Of a stretch of DNA of 64,000 nt, positions 18,412-28,230 are shown one piece after another; within the stretch, counting starts at the first letter, position 1; each line of letters starts with the position of its first letter. Both the position numbers and the translations under genes were made by a program. The notes below the pieces were generated by a model, which did not search any database, had not been told where the DNA came from, and was given only the letters and a program-made list of their open reading frames with translations. The stretch lies in assembly GCF_014695395.1 (NCBI RefSeq), contig NZ_JACJOF010000032.1, forward strand, positions 50,308 to 114,307. Reading direction: 5' to 3'. Source of the stretch: Nodosilinea sp. FACHB-131 (GTDB taxonomy: Bacteria; Cyanobacteriota; Cyanobacteriia; Phormidesmidales; Phormidesmidaceae).

Positions 18412-18972
18412 TTAGGTAGAAAGCATCGTTCGCCACATCTGCATCAGCACAGCCGTCTGCTCCGGCTGCTTAGCTTCTGGATTGATATAGTTCAACATCG
18501 TCTCAGCATTGGAAACCATCGGCATCGCCTCAAAGCCCTCTCGTTCGACAAACATCTTTTCGATCACGCTATCTTTTACGAGCATGGAATAGCGCCAAGA
18601 TCGGTATCCCATCCCTTTGTCAAAAAGGTTTACCATCATCCCCATTTGGCGGGTGAAGTCACCATTTACATCGGGGATAAAGCGCACCTGATCGGCTCCT
18701 TCTGCTTGGGCCCAAGCCGCTAGCGAGAACGGATCATTTACCGAAATGCAAAGAATTTCGTCGACGCCGTTCGCTCGAAAAACCGTGGCAAACTCGTTGT
18801 AGGCTAACAGTTGAACCGGAGAATGTGGGCAGGCAAAAGCTCCCGGCACTGCAAATGCCACCACGGTTTTGTGATCAAAAAGATCCGCCGTCGAAAGCTC
18901 GTACCCGCCTACCTCTGCAAACATTCGAAAGGTGACTTGAGGGACATGCTGGCCCTCATAGCTGAAAAACAT
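18412..18972 (-). CDS. peroxiredoxin (Prx5/type II-like) with altered active-site motif
   Basis: 186 residues. Overall sequence follows type II peroxiredoxins: VPQVTF near the start, VVAFAVPGAF, ILCISVNDPF, a ALGM-like region and a C-terminal NAETMLNYINP. The reactive loop should read P-x-x-x-T-x-x-C, with the peroxidatic Cys seven residues after Pro. Here Pro43 is followed by Ala47 where Thr is expected and His50 where Cys is expected; a Cys sits two residues earlier, at 48. Normal thiol peroxidase chemistry is therefore doubtful unless Cys48 has taken over. The gene is upstream of katG with a 60-base gap, suggesting cotranscription and a role in peroxide response, possibly as a sensor or inactive partner (inference). 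Confidence 0.85.
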   Translation of the reverse strand: MFFSYEGQHVPQVTFRMFAEVGGYELSTADLFDHKTVVAFAVPGAFACPHSPVQLLAYNEFATVFRANGVDEILCISVNDPFSLAAWAQAEGADQVRFIPDVNGDFTRQMGMMVNLFDKGMGYRSWRYSMLVKDSVIEKMFVEREGFEAMPMVSNAETMLNYINPEAKQPEQTAVLMQMWRTMLST

Positions 18973-19410
18973 GTGCCCAGCTCCTTACTCGCATTCAATA
19001 TCAGTTAGGCCCTTCTTAACTAAGAGATTGATGAGTAGAGTGACTGACTCGTTAACCAACGACTTGCGCACGACGTTGGCAAAAACGGTCAAATCTATCG
19101 AGTTGGCCCAGCATGGCTGGAGTTTGACTGAGTACTAGTCGGGTTCACAAACTTGAGTAGGTATTAAGTCATACTCACTACGAGTTTGCATACTGCAAGC
19201 TTAATCAAGCAAAACTGCTCTAGGGGGCTAACGGTAAAAGTGTTTTGCAACACGTAATATCTCTACAAAATGAAATCTGTCTACAGTTAGGTGCGTGCCA
19301 CATCTCTACATTCACCTTTATCGATGCCGAACCTCTCGCCACCTATAGCCGAACCTTACAAACAGCCGATAAGCTAGAGGGTGCAATCGATACGCCCCCT
19401 TTGGTTTGCT
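18973..19410. other. divergent intergenic region, prx-katG versus FAD oxidoreductase
   Basis: 438 bases that must contain promoters for both directions. An imperfect palindrome, CAAACTTGAGTAG paired with CTACGAGTTTG, lies at about 19147-19186 and may be an operator; it does not match a PerR or Fur consensus that I can recognise. A frame open from 19245 to 19550 overlaps the next gene's signal peptide and is not supported. Confidence 0.4.
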
Positions 19411-21510
19411 ATGAAACGCTTTTTTCGCGCCCTAACGGCTCCCCTTTTAGCCTCAACGCTGGTTGCCGGTTCCATTCCTTTCCCAATCGGCAACGCCCAG
19501 GCCCAGGAGTCAGTGTCGCCCCGCGTGGCCCAGCTGCCCCAAACTCCTGACGAGGTCGTAGAGTGCGAGCTGCTGATTGTTGGCGGTGGCCTCGCCGGTA
19601 CCGCAACCGCCTACGAAAGCCTGATGATGGGCCACACGGTCTGCATGACCGAGCTGACCGACTGGGTAGGGGGGCAGATCTCATCCCAGGGCACCACGGC
19701 ACTGGATGAGTCACGGGAGCAGCGGCGGCAGCTGTTTTATTCGCGGGGGTACAAGGAGTTGCGCGATCGCGTCGAGCGCAAATACGGCAAGCTCAACCCC
19801 GGCGGCTGTTGGGTGAGTGCCTCCTGCTTCTTGCCCGCCGATGCCAACGCCATCTTGATGGAAATGCTGGCCGAAGCCGAGCGCAAGGGCGGCGGCGAAC
19901 TCAAGTGGTTTCCCAATACGGTGGTCAAAGACCTGAGCCTGAGCGCCGATGGCACCCAGATTGAAGAGGTCGTCGCGATTCGCCACAGCCCCGCACCGGG
20001 CACCGCACCCCTCAACACCGACTTTCTCTCCGAAATTATTGAAGACGCCTACACCTACGACGACTCAGCCCGCCTGTCAAAGGAGATTATTCAGTTTGTG
20101 CCCGCTGGCATCGAGCTAGAGCGGGTAGAAAATGCCCCCGATAGCAAAGTGGACTGGTTTGTGGTTGAGGCCACCGAGACCGGCGAGCTGATCGCCCTGG
20201 CCAATGTGCCCTACGAGCTGGGGTTAGACCCAAGGTCGCCCCTCAACCCTTCGTCGCCCGTGCAAGAGCGCGACCCCTACTGCACCCAGGGCTTTACCTA
20301 CACCTTTGCCATGGAGCGCACCGCCGAGCCGCAGACCTACGATATTCCTGAGTTTTACAGCACCTATGCGCCCTACTACAGCTGGGAGCGCGAGCGCGAC
20401 TCGCTGAAAACGGCCCAAGACCACTTCGACTTTGTCTTTACCTACCGCCGCCTGTGGAATGCCTCGCCCCAAACTGAGGCGAAAATCTCTGGGGTACCTC
20501 GTCCAGGTGTGGGCGACATCTCGATGCAGAACTGGACCTGGGGTAACGACTACCGCCCCGGCACCGAGCTGGATAACCTGATTTTGACCGAAGACCAGCT
20601 GGCGGCCAGTGGTCAGCTAGAGCCGGGCGGCTGGCTGGGGGGTCTGCGGGCCGACACTCTGCGCAAGGGTGAAGAGAATGCGATCGGCTTTTTCTATTGG
20701 CTGACCACCGGCACCACCGACTCGCAGATTGACGATTCTTGGAAGGAGCCTGAGCCCTATAACCGCTACCTGACTGGGCTAGATTCGCCAATGAATACGG
20801 CCCACGGCCTGTCGAAGTATCCCTACATTCGCGAGGCGAGGCGGATTATTGGTCGGCCCTCCTACGGTTACGAAAACGGGTTCATGATCAGCGAGGTCGA
20901 CTTTTCGTGGAACGATTTTACCGCTGAGTTCTACCGAGAGAACCTGGATGAGGATACCTATACGTCCCTGCGTCGCTATCTGGCTGGTCTAGGAACGATA
21001 GATACCTTTGAGCCCGATGCTGACCCGAATACGTTCCCGATTCGAGCGCGATCGCGCCTCTACCCCGACACCGTGGGCATTGCCCAGTATGCGATCGACT
21101 TTCACCCCTGCATGGCTGACTACCCGGCAGAGGCTCCCGGCAACATCGAGCGCCCCGGCGTGCGTCAGGCCCACGGCCAGGCCTACCCTGCCCAAATTCC
21201 CCTGCGGGCGATGATTCCCCAGCGGGTAGACAACATGCTGGTAGCCAGCAAGAGCATCGCCGCTAGCTACAGCGCCGCCGCCGCTTACCGAGTGCATTCC
21301 TTTGAATGGTCGGTAGGGGCCGCTGCGGCTCACTCCATCGACTTCTCGCTGCGCAACGGGGTGCTGCCCTACGAGCTAGTGGATGACCTACCCAGCTACG
21401 AGCCCCTGCTCGACCAGCTGCGGACCGAGTTGCAGAGCAGCGGCAACCCGGTGCAGTTCCCGAATACCTCGATCTTTAACGAAGACTGGGGCAACTGGCG
21501 GCCCTGGTAG
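19411..21510 (+). CDS. exported FAD-dependent oxidoreductase
   Basis: 699 residues from ATG 19411; an in-frame GTG at 19381 would add ten. A signal peptide (MKRFFRALTAP, hydrophobic run, then AQAQE) indicates export. The dinucleotide fold motif L-L-I-V-G-G-G-L-A-G-T-A opens the mature protein, and the block DWVGGQISSQG is typical of the FAD-dependent oxidoreductase family PF12831; the C-terminal SIAASYSAAAAYRVHSFEWSVG block is also characteristic. Substrate unknown; homologues are frequent in cyanobacteria and planctomycetes. It is a single-gene unit, divergent from the prx-katG pair, and ends before a strong terminator at 21566. Confidence 0.85.
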   Translation: MKRFFRALTAPLLASTLVAGSIPFPIGNAQAQESVSPRVAQLPQTPDEVVECELLIVGGGLAGTATAYESLMMGHTVCMTELTDWVGGQISSQGTTALDESREQRRQLFYSRGYKELRDRVERKYGKLNPGGCWVSASCFLPADANAILMEMLAEAERKGGGELKWFPNTVVKDLSLSADGTQIEEVVAIRHSPAPGTAPLNTDFLSEIIEDAYTYDDSARLSKEIIQFVPAGIELERVENAPDSKVDWFVVEATETGELIALANVPYELGLDPRSPLNPSSPVQERDPYCTQGFTYTFAMERTAEPQTYDIPEFYSTYAPYYSWERERDSLKTAQDHFDFVFTYRRLWNASPQTEAKISGVPRPGVGDISMQNWTWGNDYRPGTELDNLILTEDQLAASGQLEPGGWLGGLRADTLRKGEENAIGFFYWLTTGTTDSQIDDSWKEPEPYNRYLTGLDSPMNTAHGLSKYPYIREARRIIGRPSYGYENGFMISEVDFSWNDFTAEFYRENLDEDTYTSLRRYLAGLGTIDTFEPDADPNTFPIRARSRLYPDTVGIAQYAIDFHPCMADYPAEAPGNIERPGVRQAHGQAYPAQIPLRAMIPQRVDNMLVASKSIAASYSAAAAYRVHSFEWSVGAAAAHSIDFSLRNGVLPYELVDDLPSYEPLLDQLRTELQSSGNPVQFPNTSIFNEDWGNWRPW

Positions 21511-21565
21511 GGCGATCGCGCCAGTTATTAACCGAAGCTAGTCGCCCTTGAACGGCACTGCTCAT

Positions 21566-21607
21566 TAGGGTTCAGAATCGCTCAAGATTCTGAACCCTAG
21601 TTTTTTT
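21566..21607 (+). terminator. rho-independent terminator
   Basis: AGGGTTCAGAATC (21567-21579) pairs with GATTCTGAACCCT (21586-21598) around a six-base loop and is followed by a run of seven T from 21601. It ends the FAD oxidoreductase transcript. Confidence 0.9.
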
Positions 21608-21831
21608 GAGGAACACAGATCCGAGAACAAAAGTATCTTGCCCGTGCAGGCAAGATGCCTACCCTACAGATTTTTGCGATTCACTTGGGATTACATAGAA
21701 GCTGGGATTCAAGCTGGAGACGGCAACCCGCCTGAGAACAATCGTGAACACCGATCCTGCTGGATGGGCCACTCTTCATACAATGCAACCATACAGAGAT
21801 TCCTATGGAGTAACTCGAGAGAGCGAAGCCT
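21608..21831. other. leader region of clpB1
   Basis: Between the terminator and clpB1. No CIRCE inverted repeat (TTAGCACTC-N9-GAGTGCTAA) is present. No other recognisable heat-shock element was found. Confidence 0.4.
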
Positions 21832-24447
21832 ATGCAACCCACCCAAAGCCAATTTACTGAAAAAGCCTGGGATGCCATTGTGCGATCGCAGGATATTGCC
21901 AAGCAGGCCCAGCAGCAGCAGATCGAGAGCGACCACCTGATGCTGGCGCTGCTCGATCAAGATGGTTTGGCCAGCAGCATTTTTGCCAAGCTGGGGATGA
22001 ACGGGCAGGTGCTGCGCGATCGCACCGAAGCCTTTATCAACAGTCAGCCTAAGGTCTCGGGCAGTGGCTCATCGGTATACTTGGGCAAATCCCTCGATGC
22101 CCTGCTCGATCGCGCCGACCGCTACAAAAAAGACTACGGTGACGAATATATTTCTATCGAGCACCTGATTTTGGCTTACCCTGGCGACACCCGCTTCGGT
22201 AAAGCGCTGTTTCAAGATTTGGGCTTGAGCGAAGCCAAGCTCAAGCAGGCGATTCAAGATATTCGAGGCACCCAAAAAGTGACCGACCAAAATCCCGAAG
22301 GCAAGTATCAATCCCTTGAGAAATATGGGCGCGACCTCACCGACGCCGCCCGGAGAGGCAAGCTCGACCCGGTGATTGGCCGCGACGATGAGATTCGTCG
22401 CACCATCCAAATTCTCTCGCGGCGCACCAAAAATAACCCGGTGCTGATCGGTGAACCGGGGGTGGGTAAGACTGCGATCGCTGAAGGTTTAGCCCAGCGC
22501 ATTGTCAGCGGCGACGTGCCCCAATCCCTCAAAGACCGCCAGCTGATCGCCCTCGATATGGGCGCCCTAATTGCCGGGGCTAAGTATCGCGGCGAGTTTG
22601 AAGAACGCCTCAAGTCGGTGCTCAAAGAAGTCACTGATTCCGAAGGGCAGATCGTTCTCTTCATCGACGAGATTCACACTGTAGTGGGGGCCGGGGCCAC
22701 TCAGGGGGCTATGGATGCGGGCAACCTGCTCAAGCCTATGCTGGCTCGGGGTGAGCTGCGCTGCATCGGCGCGACGACGCTAGACGAATACCGCAAATAC
22801 ATTGAAAAAGACGCTGCCCTAGAGCGCCGCTTCCAGCAGGTCTACGTCGATCAGCCCACTGTGCCCGACACTATCTCCATTCTGCGCGGCCTGAAAGAAC
22901 GTTACGAGGTGCACCACGGGGTCAAAATCTCCGACAGCGCCCTGGTAGCTGCCGCCACCCTCTCGACCCGCTACATTTCAGACCGCTTCCTGCCCGACAA
23001 GGCCATCGACCTAGTGGATGAAGCCGCCGCCAAGTTGAAGATGGAGATTACCTCTAAGCCCGAAGAGCTGGATGAGGTCGATCGCAAAATTCTTCAGCTC
23101 GAAATGGAGCGGCTGTCGCTGAAAAAAGAAGTCGACGCGGCCTCTATGGAGCGCCTGGAGCGGATTGAAAAGGAGCTGGCCGACCTCAAGGAGCAGCAGA
23201 GCGCCCTGAATGCTCAATGGCAGTCGGAGAAAGACACCATCGACAACATTCAGTCGATCAAAGAAGCGATTGACCAGGTCAACATTGAAATTCAGCAGGC
23301 CGAGCGCGACTACGACCTCAACCGGGCCGCCGAACTCAAGTACGGCAAGCTCACCGAGTTGCAGCGCCAGCTTGAAACCGCTGAAACCCAGCTAGCTGAC
23401 ACCCAAACCACCGGCAAAACCCTGCTGCGCGAAGAGGTGACTGAAGCAGACATCGCTGAAATTATCTCTAAGTGGACGGGCATTCCGGTCAGCAAGCTAG
23501 TGCAGTCGGAGATGCAGAAGCTCCTGCTGCTCGAAGACGAACTGCACCAGCGGGTAATCGGCCAGGAGGAAGCGGTAACGGCGGTGGCTGATGCGATTCA
23601 GCGATCGCGGGCTGGCCTCGCCGACCCCAACCGTCCGATCGCCAGCTTCATCTTCCTCGGCCCTACCGGCGTCGGCAAGACCGAGTTGGCTAAGGCTCTA
23701 GCCGCCTACCTGTTCGACACCGAAGAGGCCCTGGTGCGCATCGACATGTCTGAATACATGGAGAAGCACGCCGTCTCACGCCTGATCGGTGCGCCTCCGG
23801 GCTATGTCGGCTATGACGAAGGCGGTCAGCTTACCGAGGCGATTCGCCGCCGCCCCTTTGCGGTGATTCTGTTCGACGAGATCGAGAAGGCTCACCCCGA
23901 CGTATTTAACGTCATGCTGCAAATTCTTGACGATGGCCGCGTCACCGATGCCCAAGGTCGCACGGTGGACTTCAAAAACTCCATCATCATCATGACCAGC
24001 AACATCGGCTCTCAGTTCATTCTTGACGTGGCCGGCGACGACGCCAAGTACGACGAGATGAAATCGCGGGTGATGGATGCCCTGCGAGGCAACTTCCGGC
24101 CCGAGTTTCTCAACCGAGTCGATGAAATGATCATCTTCCACGGATTGCTCAAGTCGCAACTGCGGGAAATTGTCAAACTGCAAGTTGCTCGGCTTGAAGT
24201 CCGGCTCGAAGACCGCAAGATGGCGGTGAAGCTGAGCGAATCGGCCCTCGATTTTCTGGCGGAAGTGGGCTACGACCCCGTCTACGGAGCGCGCCCGCTG
24301 AAGCGCGCCATCCAGCGCGAGCTCGAAACTCAAATTGCCAAGTCGATCCTACGAGGTGAGTTTGGCGAAGGCGACACCATCTATGTGGATGTCGAGAATG
24401 AGCGGCTCGCCTTTAAACGACTCAACGCCGACCTGCTAAAGGTCTAG
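21832..24447 (+). CDS. clpB1: ATP-dependent disaggregase ClpB1
   Basis: 871 residues. Order: N-terminal Clp_N repeats (1-145), AAA+ 1 with Walker A GEPGVGKT and Walker [11 protein letters not shown], the long coiled-coil middle domain (about 400-530), AAA+ 2 with GPTGVGKT and the C-terminal arginine-finger region. A full IGRDDEIRR linker is present. With DnaK it rescues aggregated protein in the cytoplasm. Detailed resemblance to cyanobacterial ClpB1 (start MQPT, the IESDHL block, [14 protein letters not shown]) rather than ClpB2 supports the name. An in-frame GTG at codon 150 (22279) with GAGG ten bases upstream could start a shorter form lacking the N-domain, as known for ClpB in other bacteria including Synechococcus ClpB1. 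The second paralogue is at 61001. Confidence 0.95.
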   Translation: MQPTQSQFTEKAWDAIVRSQDIAKQAQQQQIESDHLMLALLDQDGLASSIFAKLGMNGQVLRDRTEAFINSQPKVSGSGSSVYLGKSLDALLDRADRYKKDYGDEYISIEHLILAYPGDTRFGKALFQDLGLSEAKLKQAIQDIRGTQKVTDQNPEGKYQSLEKYGRDLTDAARRGKLDPVIGRDDEIRRTIQILSRRTKNNPVLIGEPGVGKTAIAEGLAQRIVSGDVPQSLKDRQLIALDMGALIAGAKYRGEFEERLKSVLKEVTDSEGQIVLFIDEIHTVVGAGATQGAMDAGNLLKPMLARGELRCIGATTLDEYRKYIEKDAALERRFQQVYVDQPTVPDTISILRGLKERYEVHHGVKISDSALVAAATLSTRYISDRFLPDKAIDLVDEAAAKLKMEITSKPEELDEVDRKILQLEMERLSLKKEVDAASMERLERIEKELADLKEQQSALNAQWQSEKDTIDNIQSIKEAIDQVNIEIQQAERDYDLNRAAELKYGKLTELQRQLETAETQLADTQTTGKTLLREEVTEADIAEIISKWTGIPVSKLVQSEMQKLLLLEDELHQRVIGQEEAVTAVADAIQRSRAGLADPNRPIASFIFLGPTGVGKTELAKALAAYLFDTEEALVRIDMSEYMEKHAVSRLIGAPPGYVGYDEGGQLTEAIRRRPFAVILFDEIEKAHPDVFNVMLQILDDGRVTDAQGRTVDFKNSIIIMTSNIGSQFILDVAGDDAKYDEMKSRVMDALRGNFRPEFLNRVDEMIIFHGLLKSQLREIVKLQVARLEVRLEDRKMAVKLSESALDFLAEVGYDPVYGARPLKRAIQRELETQIAKSILRGEFGEGDTIYVDVENERLAFKRLNADLLKV
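22265..22281 (+). promoter_or_regulatory. candidate internal translation start in clpB1
   Basis: GAGG at 22265-22268, ten-base spacer, GTG at 22279 (codon 150, start of VTDQNPE). The position matches the boundary between N-domain and first AAA+ module where ClpB short forms begin. The clpB2 gene has GTC at the equivalent codon and so could not start there. Confidence 0.5.
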
Positions 24448-24458
24448 GCTACCCAACA

Positions 24459-24490
24459 CCCAGGGAAAGCGGCCCTCCCCTTTCCCTGGG
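24459..24490 (+). terminator. hairpin after clpB1
   Basis: CCAGGGAAAG near 24460 pairs with CTTTCCCTGG ending at 24489, ten base pairs, 12 bases beyond the clpB1 stop. No T-run follows, so it may be a stabilising 3' hairpin rather than a full terminator. Confidence 0.55.
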
Positions 24491-24805
24491 ATATAAACCT
24501 TTGAAACAAGCCGCAACATTTTGAAGGGCTACGGTTGCGCGGCTTTATCGGGGTTTGGCAATATAGCCCTATGGGCATTTTCACTGGCAAGGTTAGTATA
24601 GAGGCTCAGATATTCTTCAGTAGGTTCCCGGAATCTATTTGGGCATACTGTTGCTAGGGCGGTACGCCATTCAGTGCAGCTATCATCTGTCACACCTAAT
24701 TTGATTTGTGGTTTCGGCAACGAGTGACTAAGCAGGAGCATCTTTATGGCAAACCAGAGTTTTCTGGCTTTGCACCGATTCATTCAATAGCAAGTGTGGT
24801 TCCCT
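24491..24805. other. intergenic region before the ComFB-like gene
   Basis: About 315 bases. A minus-strand frame of 84 codons (24529-24783) is open and protein-like in composition but has no ribosome site, no recognised family and no start preference, so it is not called as a gene. Nothing else was seen. Confidence 0.35.
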
Positions 24806-25444
24806 ATGAAAATTGATCACGACGTTCCAAGACATACCTACATGAATGTGATGGAACTGCTCGTCACCGAAGAGGTAGAAAAGCAGGTCAAAACCATGCA
24901 GCCCCGCATGCTGAAGTATCTCAAGCGGGTAGAAGTTGAAACCTATGCCCTTAACCGCTTGCCCTCGCTCTACGCTTCCAGTGAGAAGGGTCGGCAGCTT
25001 CAGTATGAAAAGGCCAAGCGAGAACTTCATAACCAGATTAAAAGCGCAGTTCGCCAAGCCTTTGCTGCTGTGCAGGTCGATCCGATTCGAGCGTCTGAGC
25101 CGCTACACAACAAGCAAGACGACGCGGCCAGTGTTGCCCTCAATGCCCTACGCGATCTGCTGAAGCAACCCGACCTCAGTTGGGATGGAGCGATCAATCG
25201 CCTGCGGTCCCTGCTTGGCCGTCGTGGCGACCAACCACCCACAGCCCCGGCTCAAGAGACATCGCACCGCACCCGCTACCGCAACGATGCTCCTGACGTG
25301 ACCGCCACCGCTGACCCTGACCATAGCCACTACTGGCGGCCCGGCACCTACGGCTCTGAGGTCTCGTGGAAGAAAACCCACAATCCTGGCTCAGCCCAGG
25401 CAGGCCCTAACTTTGACTGGAACGACAACCGCTACTCCAAGTAG
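24806..25444 (+). CDS. ComFB-like protein with C-terminal polar extension
   Basis: 212 residues from ATG 24806; GTG 24794 would add four. Residues about 10-60 match the late-competence ComFB pattern: YMNVMELLVTEEVEKQV, then a spacer, then VETYALNRLPSLYAS (usual form A-L-N-x-L-P-P-x-Y). The Cys residues seen in many ComFB proteins are absent. ComFB-type domains in cyanobacteria have been reported as cyclic dinucleotide receptors; that role here is inference, but two diguanylate cyclases are encoded in the same window. After about residue 100 the protein is low-complexity and hydrophilic, ending in W- and N-rich HYWRPGTYG and FDWNDNRYSK. It follows clpB1 on the same strand with a large gap and is probably separately transcribed. 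Confidence 0.75.
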   Translation: MKIDHDVPRHTYMNVMELLVTEEVEKQVKTMQPRMLKYLKRVEVETYALNRLPSLYASSEKGRQLQYEKAKRELHNQIKSAVRQAFAAVQVDPIRASEPLHNKQDDAASVALNALRDLLKQPDLSWDGAINRLRSLLGRRGDQPPTAPAQETSHRTRYRNDAPDVTATADPDHSHYWRPGTYGSEVSWKKTHNPGSAQAGPNFDWNDNRYSK

Positions 25445-25584
25445 AAATGGCACGAAGCCGGCGATCGCCGCTAGGCGTTCGTGATTTCCAGATCAAACCT
25501 ACACTCCAGCACAAAGTCACCTCTGTGCTGGCAATTTCTTCATCTCTTGGTACTCACTCCAGCGAATTTTCAGTGGCGCTACAC

Positions 25585-26820
25585 CTACATAAAGCCCGCC
25601 TGAGCCAGCAATAGGGGTGAGATGCCCAAAGCGCTGACTCCTCTGCGCAGGCCGGCAGCCGTAGCAGGGTCGGTAACCTCATAAAGGGCGATCGCTTGCT
25701 TAAAGGCCTGCAGCGCCTCAGGCAACTGCCCCAGCTTAAACAGGGCTACCCCCAGGTTTTGGTGTGCTTCAGCATAGTTGGGGTTGAGGGCGATCGCCTG
25801 GCGGTAGGCGGCGATCGCCTCATCTAAATAGCCTCGGTTGCGGTGGGCGGTGCCCAGGTTATAGTGGGCGATCGCCAGGGTGGGGTCGGCCTCAATCGCC
25901 TTTTGAAACAATTCAATTGCCCCCTCTAGATCGCCCTGGGCCTTTTTCAGGCTGCCGTAGTTGATCCAAGCGCCCAGCTTGAGCATGGGGGGGACGGCCA
26001 AGGCTAGGGCGGCTTCGTAGTCGCTGGCGGCCTGGGTGGGTCGGTCGGCTAGAGCTAGGGCGCGGTGGTAGTGCAGCTCGTAGCAGGTCAATTCGTCCAA
26101 GGTGTCGGCCTGAGCTAGGGCGCGGTTGAGTAGTGGCAGGGCCAGTTCAGCCTGGTTAGACTCGACGTAGAGGGCCGCCAGTTTATTCAGCAGGTAGCCG
26201 TCGTTGGGATGCTCTGCCAGGTAGCCCTCCATGGCGGTGCGGGCGCGATCGAACTTGCCCCGCTCTACGACGACAGCCGGGTCATAGCCGGTGTGGTGAA
26301 TGGCTACCTCGCCCAGGGTAACCACCTGCCAGCGAGCAGCCTGCGCTTGCAGCGCCGCTACACTGTCGTCCACAGTTTCGTGGTAGGGGCGGTTGAAGGT
26401 GATCTCGGGCAAGCGGCGAAAGCAGCGGGTGATCAGCGTGTAGGGTGCCTGGGGAGCACCCAGCTCCAGGCGCAGCAGGTTCACGGCCAGCACGTCTTCG
26501 GCAGCAATATCTCCCAGAGGTTGTCCCTGGTCGAGCTGTTGCAGCACCTGGGCGGTTGCGCTCAGCAGCACCTCGTCGGCGTCGAGCACCAGCACCCAGT
26601 CCCCTGTGGCATGGCGCAGCGATTCGTTGCGGGCAGCGGCGAAATCGTTTTCCCAGGCAAAGCGGTGAACTTTGGCTCCGTGGGATTGGGCGATCGCCAC
26701 AGTGTTATCCACCGATCCGGTATCGACGACCACGATCTCGCCCACCACGCCCTGCACAGACTCAAGCGTGCGGGCCAGGGTGGCGGCCTCGTCCTTCACG
26801 ATCATGCAGAGGCTAATCAT
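25585..26820 (-). CDS. family 2 glycosyltransferase with C-terminal TPR repeats
   Basis: 411 residues. Residues 1-100 are a GT-A fold: ISLCMIVKDEAATL, VVVDTGSVDNTVAIA, and the metal-binding D-A-D in LVLDADEVL. This subtype, with H-R-F-x-W-x-x-D-F-x-x-A-R-N-x-S, resembles SunS/beta-1,4-glucosyltransferase-like enzymes. From about 200 the chain becomes helical repeats, with clear TPRs at 290-380 (ALAHYNLGTAHRNRGYLDEAI and similar). It should transfer a sugar to an unknown acceptor, with the TPRs as docking surface. Its ATG overlaps the argH stop (ATGA-type), so it is translationally coupled to argH, a pairing with no obvious metabolic logic. Confidence 0.85.
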   Translation of the reverse strand: MISLCMIVKDEAATLARTLESVQGVVGEIVVVDTGSVDNTVAIAQSHGAKVHRFAWENDFAAARNESLRHATGDWVLVLDADEVLLSATAQVLQQLDQGQPLGDIAAEDVLAVNLLRLELGAPQAPYTLITRCFRRLPEITFNRPYHETVDDSVAALQAQAARWQVVTLGEVAIHHTGYDPAVVVERGKFDRARTAMEGYLAEHPNDGYLLNKLAALYVESNQAELALPLLNRALAQADTLDELTCYELHYHRALALADRPTQAASDYEAALALAVPPMLKLGAWINYGSLKKAQGDLEGAIELFQKAIEADPTLAIAHYNLGTAHRNRGYLDEAIAAYRQAIALNPNYAEAHQNLGVALFKLGQLPEALQAFKQAIALYEVTDPATAAGLRRGVSALGISPLLLAQAGFM

Positions 26821-28214
26821 CAGCCTTCTCCTAGGGTCTGGTTTGCCCGTGCGATTGCCTGGTGCACCTGGTCAAAGCCGGTGCCGCCGTAGCTGTTGCG
26901 GGCCGAGACCACCTGCTGAGGGGCGATCGCCGCGTAGATGTCGTCTGCAAAGGCGGGGTGAATGGCCTGCCATTCTGCCAGGGTCAGCTCCCGCAGCAGC
27001 TTGCCTGCCGCCAGGGACGTCTTCACCACCTTGCCCACTAGGTTGTAGGCCTCGCGGAAGGGCACACCCTTAGTGGCTAGGTAGTCGGCTACGTCGGTGG
27101 CGTTGGAATAGTCTTCGTTCACGGCCTGGCGCAGGCGGGGCACCCGGAAGTTGACCCCTTCGGACAGCAAGATGGTCATGGCTTCCACACAGCCGCGCAC
27201 GGTGTTGACCGTATCGAAGATTGCCTCTTTGTCCTCTTGCAGGTCTTTGTTGTAGGCCAAAGGCAGACCCTTCATCATCACCAGCAGCCCCTGCAGATGG
27301 CCAAAGACACGGCCGGTTTTGCCCCGCACCAGCTCGGGCACGTCGGGGTTTTTCTTCTGGGGCATAATGCTGGAGCCGGTGGAGCAGCTGTCGTTGAGGG
27401 TGACAAAGCTAAACTCCTCCGACGCCCAGAGAATCATCTCTTCCGAGAGGCGCGACAGATGCACCATGATCAGGCTGGCGGCGCAGGCAAACTCGATCGC
27501 AAAGTCGCGATCGCTCACCCCATCCAAACTGTTGCCGTAGACTTTCTCAAACCCCAGCAATTCAGCGGCATACTGGCGATCGATGGGGAAGGTCGTCCCC
27601 GCCAGAGCACCGCAGCCCAGGGGCGAGATATTCACCCGCTTTTGCAGGTCGTGGAGCCGCTCCCAGTCGCGCTGGGCCATATCGAAGTAAGCGAGTAGGT
27701 GGTGAGCCAAACTGAGCGGCTGCGCCCGCTGAAGGTGGGTATAGCCCGGAATCAGGGTTTCCACATGTTCTTCGGCAATGCTCAGCAGGGTCTGCTGGTA
27801 CTGGCGCAGCTGTCCCTGAATGGCCTCGATCTGGGCGCGCAGGTAAAGGCGCAGGTCGGTGCCCACCTGGTCGTTGCGGCTGCGGGCCGTGTGCAGCTTT
27901 TTGCCCACATCACCAATCAGCTCCGTCAGCCGCCGCTCCACGGCAAAGTGGATGTCCTCCGCCTCGACCCCAGGCTTAAACTCGCCCCGGCGGTACTCCT
28001 GGCGAATGGTCTCTAAACCGGTGACGATCTGTTCACCCTCCTCAGGGCTGATGATCTCTGTTTTAACCAGCATTTTGGCGTGGGCTTCTGAGCCGGTGAG
28101 GTCGTACTCAAGCAGCTGGATGTCGAAGCCAATGCTGGCGTTAAAGAGCGCGATCGCAGGATGCAGCGCTGTTTCAAAGCGCTGGCTCCAGGTTTGGGGA
28201 GAGGGCGTTTGCAT
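26820..28214 (-). CDS. argH: argininosuccinate lyase
   Basis: 464 residues, the normal length. The fumarase/aspartase-superfamily signature [11 protein letters not shown] is intact and carries the catalytic Ser; other superfamily blocks ([17 protein letters not shown]) are present. It splits argininosuccinate into arginine and fumarate, the last step of arginine synthesis, in the cytoplasm. The gene lies 17 bases after a small membrane-protein gene and overlaps the following glycosyltransferase gene. No other arg genes are near, as usual in cyanobacteria. ATG 28214 is supported by the family N-terminus (TWSQRFE). Confidence 0.97.
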   Translation of the reverse strand: MQTPSPQTWSQRFETALHPAIALFNASIGFDIQLLEYDLTGSEAHAKMLVKTEIISPEEGEQIVTGLETIRQEYRRGEFKPGVEAEDIHFAVERRLTELIGDVGKKLHTARSRNDQVGTDLRLYLRAQIEAIQGQLRQYQQTLLSIAEEHVETLIPGYTHLQRAQPLSLAHHLLAYFDMAQRDWERLHDLQKRVNISPLGCGALAGTTFPIDRQYAAELLGFEKVYGNSLDGVSDRDFAIEFACAASLIMVHLSRLSEEMILWASEEFSFVTLNDSCSTGSSIMPQKKNPDVPELVRGKTGRVFGHLQGLLVMMKGLPLAYNKDLQEDKEAIFDTVNTVRGCVEAMTILLSEGVNFRVPRLRQAVNEDYSNATDVADYLATKGVPFREAYNLVGKVVKTSLAAGKLLRELTLAEWQAIHPAFADDIYAAIAPQQVVSARNSYGGTGFDQVHQAIARANQTLGEG

Positions 28215-28230
28215 TATTGTGCGGTCTGGT

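Noticed and set aside
21608..21831. heat-shock CIRCE element upstream of clpB1
   Set aside because: No TTAGCACTC-N9-GAGTGCTAA or close variant was found.
24529..24783. 84-codon minus-strand frame after clpB1
   Set aside because: No ribosome site, no recognised family and no partner; kept only as a note in the intergenic entry.
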